Shown: positions 7,541-11,806 of the stretch, one piece after another | How the letters are laid out: each line of letters opens with the position of its first letter | Position numbering within the stretch: position 1 is the stretch's first letter | DNA from: an uncultured Prevotella sp. | GTDB taxonomy: Bacteria > Bacteroidota > Bacteroidia > Bacteroidales > Bacteroidaceae | Direction: 5' to 3' | Assembly (NCBI GenBank): GCA_900548745.1 | Contig: URLQ01000091.1 | Span: 1-11,806 of the forward strand | DNA length: 11,806 nucleotides | Notes under the pieces: model-generated | What the model saw: the letters and a program-made list of their open reading frames with translations, nothing else | What the model was told of the DNA's origin: nothing | Databases searched by the model: none | Translations under genes and position numbers: made by a program

Positions 7541-8053
7541 TGTTATTGCGTTTTACATCTATTTTTAAACAAAATAACACCAATTCAAGGCTCTACAATC
7601 AAAATCCAACTACTTCCTGCTCGATTTTCATTGATTATAACTACCTTTGCCATATCAGAGCTACCGCAAAATATCACAAAGAATAAGCGTGGTACGACAG
7701 GATATGTGCAACAGCTGATTATCAAGGAATTGAACATTCCGAGGATGTTTGGCTAAATGTTGAAATTTCGTCCGTACCGATTAAAGTGTAATACGCTTGG
7801 CCGTCAAGGATGTGAAGACAGTGCATCGGAAAGTGAAAGACGTAAAAAAGGGCTTAAAAAGATACTTGAAAAAAGTATGAAAGTAGGACTAAAAAGCACT
7901 GAATATCAGATAATTAAAGAGATAAAAATCCTTACATTTTAGCCCGGCTTTCATACGGCTCAAACCTATGTTAAATAACTGGCATTCAGTTGGTTACGTA
8001 TGGTGCATCGTAATTTCAGGTGCGTTAAGGATTCTGAAACTTTCAAAATAGAT
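7541..8053. other. Gene-poor stretch with doubtful ORFs
   Basis: No gene here is well supported. On the plus strand TACCTTTG at 7642-7649 resembles a -7 box but lacks a good -33. An open frame without a convincing start runs to a TAA at 7754-7756 and ends in TGYVQQLIIKELNIPRMFG, which looks protein-like and may be a gene 3' end. It is followed at once by an ATG-initiated 61-codon ORF (7757-7942), rich in Lys and Glu, with no recognisable family. The stretch separates the defence operon from the receptor operon and may be decayed coding DNA. Confidence 0.35.
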
Positions 8054-8141
8054 TACAGTATACAAAACTTAAAAAGAGGTATTCTATACACCTTCAATTG
8101 CGGTCTTGCCAGTCTGCCGTAATGATGAAGAGAATACTGTA
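8054..8141. repeat. Nested inverted repeats, possible structured RNA or terminator region
   Basis: An outer inverted repeat TACAGTAT (8054-8061) and ATACTGTA (8134-8141) encloses an inner imperfect hairpin, 8092-8103 pairing with 8117-8130. The inner stem has a two-base bulge and one G-U pair. The stretch lies beyond the strong hairpin downstream of the receptor gene. It could be a structured transcript end, a small RNA or a relic of a mobile element. No known RNA family is recognised. Confidence 0.35.
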
Positions 8142-8148
8142 TATAAAC

Positions 8149-8194
8149 ACGAGACAGCGATATGCCATGTTCTTTAGGCATATCGCTGTCTTGT
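8149..8194 (-). terminator. Strong 18-bp hairpin downstream of the receptor gene
   Basis: Bases 8149-8166 pair with 8177-8194 without mismatch apart from one G-U, around a 10-base loop. The hairpin begins 38 bases after the receptor stop codon. On the minus strand it is followed by GTGTTTATAT, only moderately T-rich, so it is an imperfect intrinsic terminator by the Escherichia coli rule but a very stable 3' end. It would also block transcripts coming from the opposite side. Confidence 0.7.
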
Positions 8195-8232
8195 CCTAAC
8201 GATATGATGTGTCCACGTTATCACATCACTAA

Positions 8233-10419
8233 TCAAATTTTGATAATCACACCAAAATTAGCCACGAATCCATCGAGAGGTGCATAAATATCACGGAAAA
8301 CGGGATTTGTGACGCTGCCGGTATAGATGGTGTCAAATCTTGTCTGGCGGCGGTCGGTGAAGTTCTCAAAGTTTGCATACACTGAGAATTTCTCCCAAAT
8401 TTTCTGTACCATAAGGCCCATTGTCACATATCCTTTGCCATACATTCCATCGGTGAGTCGCTGACGGCTGGTATAGTAAAGTTCGTAGCCTATACGCCAT
8501 GAATCCTCAACCTCATACATAAGCACTGAATTGAGACGGTGTTTAGGCGTCAGCGTCTTATCGTAGGTGTGACCGTCCTCTCTTACACGGGCATGGTTGA
8601 ATGTATACCCGAGAAACAGGCTGAAGTCTGAATACTTGACTTTCAGATTTGTCTCTGCGCCAAGGCTGCGCATGTTTCCGTTGATATTGAAGAACTGGAA
8701 AAGCCCGTTGTGCAGGGGTCTCAGTTCAAGCGGGTGTCTCAGATAAGTGAAGAAGAAGAGCTGGTTAGCTGTGAAAATGACTCTGCCGTCCGCGATGCTT
8801 GTGCGGTAATTCACATCGGCCTGAGCCCCATAGCTTCGCTCTATGCTATTGACATCTTTGTCCACAGGGAGAATGTTTGCGAATTGAAGACGTTCGCTTT
8901 CCTCAGAGAATATTGTGGGTGGCTTATAGCCGAATCCTCCACCAATACGGGTCGAGAATTTGTCTGACAGTTTGAAAAGTGCCGATATGCGTGGAAGGAC
9001 TATAAATCCATAGTCTTTGACATAATCGCCACGGAGTCCGGCTTCAAGAATCACCCGGTCAGATACGTTTGTGGTGTTGTTCACAAATATGCCATAGGTG
9101 TCGAGTGAATAGTCTCGGTCAAGATTGTTTGTGATTCTCTTTTCGTTGAACCGTTCGGTCCATACATTACCACCGACAATCCATTCAGAGATTTCTCCCG
9201 AATTAACGTATGAGATTTCACTGAATGTTGACCACTGGTCTCCATTAAAATTATATGTAGGAATGGTGATGTCTCGTTTGTAGAGTGTCGCGCTGTTCTT
9301 TACGTTAAGGCTGCTCTGATCATCAAATCTGTGCTTGAATGAGATTCGCGAGGAATAACGCTGTGATTTGTTCCGCTCAAAATATGGATGTTCCTCTGAA
9401 TATCCGTGGCGTACGTATTCCATATCGCCTCCAAGACGGTTCTCGACCATTGACTCCAGTCCTATATTAAGGTTGGTGCTCTCTGTAAAGTACAGGAAAA
9501 GAGTGGGATTTACAGTAAACCTATCAAATTGAGGTATGGCAGTGAATCCCACATGCGAGGGATCATAAGCCCAGTTCCGATTGTAGGATGCGAAGACTGT
9601 GGTGCCGACTTTGCCAAAACGCTGTCCGAAGAAAGTGTTGACATCCAGCCCTTTTGCGGTTGTCCCGTTAAGCTGTATCTGAAAATCACGCTTTTCTGTG
9701 GGGGTCTTGGTTACAAGATTGACAAGACCTGCGATGGCGCCACCGCCATAGAGGGTACTTGAGGATCCTTTTATAATCTCGACCTGTCTCAGGTCAAGGG
9801 GCGGAGTCTGTAACATTCCGAGACCGGCAGCAGCTCCGGAAAAAACGGGAAAACCGTCACGGAGAATTTGGGTGTATTTACCGTCAAGACCCTGTATTTT
9901 TATCATGGCGTTGCCGGAGATGGCCGAAGTCTGCTGTGTCTGTATGCCAGTGCTTTCGCTGAGCAGCATTCTTATATCACCTGGCTTCATGACATTTTTC
10001 TCTTCAAGTTCCTCTGAACCGATAAATTCCACACGCGTCGGAATATCCCTGAAAGTGCGGGTGCCTCGGGTTGCAGAGATAACAACCTCTTCCAGATCGT
10101 TGTCTTCGCCCTCTTCAAGTGTAATTGTTACATAGGGTTCGCCATCAGACAAAGGAAACACATAACTCTTTTCCTCTGTCTCATATCCAAGATAGCTGAA
10201 CCTGATGGCTTGTGGACCATCGGGGATACCTGTGATTTCCACGAAACCGTCCTTGTCGGCTACATTTCCCAGTTGTGTCCCCTCCACAGTTGCGGACGCT
10301 CCTATTAGCGGTTCGCCGCTGTCTCCGTCTATGATTTTTGCCTTAAATGTGTTAAGCGCGGCTGCTGTCTGTGACAGAGATATTATCCATAAGAATATTA
10401 GTATTATAAAATGTCTCAT
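8233..10419 (-). CDS. TonB-dependent outer-membrane receptor
   Basis: This 728-residue outer-membrane transporter imports a scarce ligand (metal chelate, siderophore or cofactor) using energy passed by TonB-ExbBD. A signal peptide covers about 1-21 (hydrophobic FIILIFLWIISL, cleavage near TAA-AL). Residues about 24-102 form a carboxypeptidase-regulatory-like beta-sandwich, with the typical DGDSGEPLIGAS and GYE elements. EEVVISATR (110-118) fits a TonB-box-adjacent segment. The plug follows, with IQGLDGKYTQILRDG (175-189) and VEIIKGSSSTLYGGGAIAG (213-231) as landmarks, and then a 22-strand-type barrel ends in FGVIIKI. Length is usual for the FepA/CirA/BtuB kind. It is preceded by a gene remnant whose stop overlaps its ATG (TAATG) and, further up, an arsR gene and a shared operator-like repeat. 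The link to ArsR hints at metal control, but the ligand is not readable from sequence. Confidence 0.92.
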   Translation of the reverse strand: MRHFIILIFLWIISLSQTAAALNTFKAKIIDGDSGEPLIGASATVEGTQLGNVADKDGFVEITGIPDGPQAIRFSYLGYETEEKSYVFPLSDGEPYVTITLEEGEDNDLEEVVISATRGTRTFRDIPTRVEFIGSEELEEKNVMKPGDIRMLLSESTGIQTQQTSAISGNAMIKIQGLDGKYTQILRDGFPVFSGAAAGLGMLQTPPLDLRQVEIIKGSSSTLYGGGAIAGLVNLVTKTPTEKRDFQIQLNGTTAKGLDVNTFFGQRFGKVGTTVFASYNRNWAYDPSHVGFTAIPQFDRFTVNPTLFLYFTESTNLNIGLESMVENRLGGDMEYVRHGYSEEHPYFERNKSQRYSSRISFKHRFDDQSSLNVKNSATLYKRDITIPTYNFNGDQWSTFSEISYVNSGEISEWIVGGNVWTERFNEKRITNNLDRDYSLDTYGIFVNNTTNVSDRVILEAGLRGDYVKDYGFIVLPRISALFKLSDKFSTRIGGGFGYKPPTIFSEESERLQFANILPVDKDVNSIERSYGAQADVNYRTSIADGRVIFTANQLFFFTYLRHPLELRPLHNGLFQFFNINGNMRSLGAETNLKVKYSDFSLFLGYTFNHARVREDGHTYDKTLTPKHRLNSVLMYEVEDSWRIGYELYYTSRQRLTDGMYGKGYVTMGLMVQKIWEKFSVYANFENFTDRRQTRFDTIYTGSVTNPVFRDIYAPLDGFVANFGVIIKI

Positions 10420-10583
10420 TAAATTGTGTCCTTAATTATTGATGATGATTGAATAATAGATGCCGACGCCGATGAAGAGAATGGCCACGATGCGGTTGAA
10501 CTGTTCTTCACTACAGCCTTGACAAGCGAAGCAAACTTCTGGTTGCAAGCGCATGCGCTTACCAACATTTTGATCTGTTTCAT
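10419..10583 (-). pseudogene. Scar: thioredoxin-like 5' end running into membrane-protein 3' end
   Basis: An ATG at 10583, with GAGGAGG 10 bases upstream, opens a 54-codon frame starting MKQIKMLVSACACNQKF and reaching about LVKAVVKNSS. This resembles the beginning of the small thioredoxin-like proteins often found with ArsR genes. After that, the same frame becomes Ser-rich nonsense. The adjacent frame instead reads SEEQFNRIVAILFIGVGIYY and ends at a TAA (10434-10432), which looks like the last membrane helix of a permease. I infer an internal deletion that removed most of a thioredoxin gene and most of a permease gene. Two small ORFs remain possible: 10583-10419, whose TAA shares a base with the receptor ATG, and 10554-10432, a 40-residue Cys-containing membrane peptide. 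Confidence 0.4.
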
Positions 10584-10665
10584 AATTTTTGTGCCTCCTC
10601 TTAACTCTCCCCGAGGGATGAGAACCGTAACAAGGCTTGGGTTGTATTATTAATAATGTTTACAA

Positions 10666-10681
10666 TTCGCAAAACAACGAA
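10666..10681. promoter_or_regulatory. Putative ArsR-type operator upstream of the receptor region
   Basis: TTCG-N8-CGAA, read on the minus strand as GTTCGTTGTTTTGCGAAT, closely matches two repeats in front of arsR. It lies between the arsR terminator and the possible ribosome binding site at 10594-10600, where a promoter for the receptor transcript is expected. I could not find a clean TAnnTTTG box beside it. Confidence 0.45.
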
Positions 10682-10693
10682 CGTATAGGTTTT

Positions 10694-10723
10694 AAGAAAA
10701 CCCTCGAAACTAATGACGAGGGT
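10694..10723 (-). terminator. Intrinsic terminator of arsR
   Basis: On the minus strand ACCCTCG (10723-10717) pairs with CGAGGGT (10706-10700) around a 10-base loop, followed directly by TTTTCTT. It begins 39 bases after the arsR stop codon. A 7-bp GC-rich stem with a T-run is a good intrinsic terminator and implies that the receptor downstream needs its own promoter. Confidence 0.75.
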
Positions 10724-10761
10724 ACAATTGGATCAAAGAGTGTATTTGAGGATAAAGTGAT

Positions 10762-11091
10762 TTACTTGCAGCAATCCTCCTTCTTCTCGCACAATTCCAT
10801 GTTAAAGAACTCAGAGAAGAGCTGCTGAGCATACGCCCAGTTCTCACGGTTCATGCAATACTTCACTTTAGGCGTTTCAATCTCAACCTGTATTAATCCT
10901 GCATCCTTCAATGCTGACAAATGCTGACTTACAGTAGCCTTAGCAATAGGCAACTCCTCATGAATGTCGCCAAAGTAGCAAGTGTTTTGCTTTGCTAGAA
11001 ACTTCATGATAGCAATGCGAGCCGGATGTCCGAGAGCCTTGGCAAATCCTGCCAGTGTTTCCGTCTTTATACAGTATTTCTTTTCTGCCAT
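10762..11091 (-). CDS. ArsR/SmtB family metal-responsive repressor
   Basis: This 109-residue winged-helix protein is of the ArsR/SmtB type, which releases its operator when bound by a metal or metalloid ion. The opening FAKALGHPARIAIMKFL (about 16-32) and the recognition region IAKATVSQHLSALKDAGLI (49-67) are typical of the family. Candidate ligands are Cys7, Cys38, Cys79, Cys101, Cys107 and Cys108. The Cys-rich tail CEKKEDCC and the central CYFGDI suggest thiol coordination, but the sequence does not identify the ion. A terminator follows the gene and two inverted repeats precede it, so it is probably autoregulated. It is transcribed toward the TonB-dependent receptor and the scar of a thioredoxin/permease pair, a context fitting arsenical or heavy-metal handling. 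Confidence 0.92.
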   Translation of the reverse strand: MAEKKYCIKTETLAGFAKALGHPARIAIMKFLAKQNTCYFGDIHEELPIAKATVSQHLSALKDAGLIQVEIETPKVKYCMNRENWAYAQQLFSEFFNMELCEKKEDCCK

Positions 11092-11113
11092 AATAAGCGT
11101 TTGTTTAATTTTC

Positions 11114-11134
11114 TGTTCGCAACAGTTACGAACA
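11114..11134. promoter_or_regulatory. Inverted repeat in the arsR leader, probable operator
   Basis: TGTTCG-N9-CGAACA is a perfect 6-bp inverted repeat 23 bases before the arsR start codon, just below the predicted -7 box. Its position around the transcription start, and its similarity to the repeats at 11159-11174 and 10666-10681, make it a likely ArsR binding site. Confidence 0.6.
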
Positions 11135-11148
11135 ATATTTCAAACCGC

Positions 11149-11174
11149 CAAATTTACTTTCGTATTTTTGCGAA
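11149..11174 (-). promoter_or_regulatory. arsR promoter -7 box with overlapping upstream operator
   Basis: TAAATTTG (11156-11149, minus strand) matches the Bacteroidetes -7 consensus TAnnTTTG exactly. The second inverted repeat, TTCG-N8-CGAA at 11159-11174, lies immediately upstream, within the -33/-7 spacer. No good TTG is seen at -33, so the upstream element is weak. Confidence 0.55.
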
Positions 11175-11480
11175 TATTTAACATTCCGTATCTTTTATCA
11201 CGGCAAATAAAAACAATTGACAATTTATTCTAATTATTGCCAATCTTATTAATTGTCATGTTTTTTGACTAACAGTTGTGAATTTGCAAGAAGGAGAACA
11301 AACACTCATCAAATATCAAATATAATCAGACCGCATTCATCAACATATCAAATTACACATACTGTCCTTTTAAAATGTTACTTATATGTTACTATAAAAT
11401 ATAATAAACAAGTGTAAGCAGCATATAATCATTATGTTAATATAATGCCATAGGATAATAGCCTAGTTTGGAAACCTCAT
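11175..11480. other. AT-rich intergenic stretch, nothing recognised
   Basis: I see no gene, RNA or convincing promoter here. The stretch is strongly AT-rich and has short repeated words such as ATGTTACT near 11375-11395. It separates the arsR promoter from the repeat cluster next to the recombinase gene and may belong to the end of a mobile element. Confidence 0.5.
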
Positions 11481-11486
11481 TGTTAC

Positions 11487-11536
11487 TTCACCAATCAGGT
11501 TAAGAAACTAAATTAGCGTTTCACGAATCTGGTTAA
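11487..11536. repeat. Pair of 17-bp direct repeats near the recombinase gene
   Basis: TTCACCAATCAGGTTAA (11487-11503) and TTCACGAATCTGGTTAA (11520-11536) match at 15 of 17 positions and start 33 bases apart. A more decayed third copy, sharing CACC and CTGGTTTA, may lie around 11555-11566. Iterated sites at the end of a site-specific recombinase gene suggest recombinase binding or crossover sites, but this is inference. Confidence 0.5.
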
Positions 11537-11633
11537 ACCACAGGGGTAAAACGCCACCCTGGTTTATTACAAAAGGGTATAGCAAATCACTATACACTTA
11601 ACTCATTTTCATGAGGCGGTGTTTCGCAGGTCC

Positions 11634-11649
11634 ATACAAAATGTTGTAT
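11634..11649 (-). terminator. Short hairpin after the recombinase stop
   Basis: ATACAA (11634-11639) pairs with TTGTAT (11644-11649) around a 4-base loop, 12 bases past the recombinase stop codon. There is no following T-run on the minus strand, so the terminator role is tentative. Confidence 0.3.
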
Positions 11650-11661
11650 TGGTACCAAACT

Positions 11662-11806
11662 TTAAGCCACAAATTCCTTCTTAACTCTCTGGACAGTGCT
11701 TATACCTTTTCCCGTGAGTTTTGCAACATCACGGATGGCATACCCCTTGTTCAGAAGGTTGATGACCTCTCTATATTCTTCCCTCTTTTTATCCTGGGAC
11801 TTGGTG
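11662..11806 (-). CDS. Site-specific recombinase, C-terminal HTH fragment (partial, enters from right edge)
   Basis: About 47 codons end at TAA 11664-11662; the start is outside the window. The visible part contains EYREVINLLNKGYAIRDVAKL followed by GKGISTVQRVKKEF, split here by Thr-Gly. This is the helix-turn-helix found at the C-terminus of small serine recombinases (resolvase/invertase family, HTH_7), where it binds the crossover site in the minor and major grooves. The catalytic N-terminal domain is not visible, so an IS-type transposase or a plain regulator with a similar HTH cannot be excluded. It points toward the direct repeats at 11487-11536. Confidence 0.7.
   Translation of the reverse strand, partial: TKSQDKKREEYREVINLLNKGYAIRDVAKLTGKGISTVQRVKKEFVA

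Noticed and set aside
7541..7579. Inverted repeat TGTTATT...AATAACA
   Set aside because: Seven-base AT-rich arms with a 25-base loop are expected by chance in such AT-rich DNA.
7757..7942. Plus-strand ORF of 61 codons directly after a TAA
   Set aside because: It has no recognisable family, no clear promoter or ribosome binding site and a low-complexity Lys/Glu composition. I mention it within the gene-poor stretch but do not call it a gene.
7968..8051. 27-residue plus-strand ORF starting MLNNWHSVGY
   Set aside because: Too short, with no supporting signals or homology that I recognise.
11541..11564. GC-rich bases resembling a hairpin (AGGGG...CCCT)
   Set aside because: The stem needs bulges and is not followed by a T-run. 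It overlaps the repeat cluster and does not follow any gene closely.

Overview
The window looks like accessory chromosome or integrated-element DNA from a member of the Bacteroidales (Bacteroides, Parabacteroides or Prevotella type). The signs are promoter cores of the TAnnTTTG kind, start codons mostly lacking a strong Shine-Dalgarno, a TonB-dependent receptor with an N-terminal carboxypeptidase-regulatory-like domain, and protein families (XRE regulator, short Fic, N6-adenine methylase with a DEAD/DEAH partner) that commonly sit together in gut Bacteroidetes. Every gene I can support lies on the minus strand.

Region 1 (7461 down to 2) is a defence-type operon. Its transcription order is a small XRE/HTH controller (7461-7201), a class III Fic AMP-transferase with a C-terminal self-inhibitory motif (7179-6631), a beta-class DNA adenine methyltransferase (6601-4163), a DEAD/DEAH helicase-nuclease of the type III Res kind (4148-1332), a remnant resembling the C-terminus of a RhuM family protein (1191-1078), and a second, longer Fic protein with a C-terminal winged-helix-like tail (1078 to the window edge). 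A promoter with a palindrome in its spacer precedes the controller. The modification and restriction genes form the core, and the two Fic genes flank them.

Region 2 (about 7541-8232) has no convincing gene. It holds a possible gene 3' end, one weak ORF, a structured stretch at 8054-8141 and a very strong 18-bp hairpin at 8149-8194 that probably ends the next transcript.

Region 3 (11174 down to 8233) is a metal or uptake module. An ArsR/SmtB repressor gene has its own terminator and is followed by a TonB-dependent outer-membrane receptor. Between them is what looks like a deletion scar: the 5' end of a thioredoxin-like gene running into the 3' end of a membrane-protein gene. Three similar TTCG-N8/9-CGAA inverted repeats, two before arsR and one before the scar and receptor, suggest one repressor controls both.

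Region 4 (11175-11806) is AT-rich and gene-free until the C-terminal HTH of a site-specific (probably serine) recombinase that enters from the right edge. Near-identical 17-bp direct repeats lie just downstream of it. The recombinase, gene remnants and base-composition shifts suggest repeated horizontal exchange.
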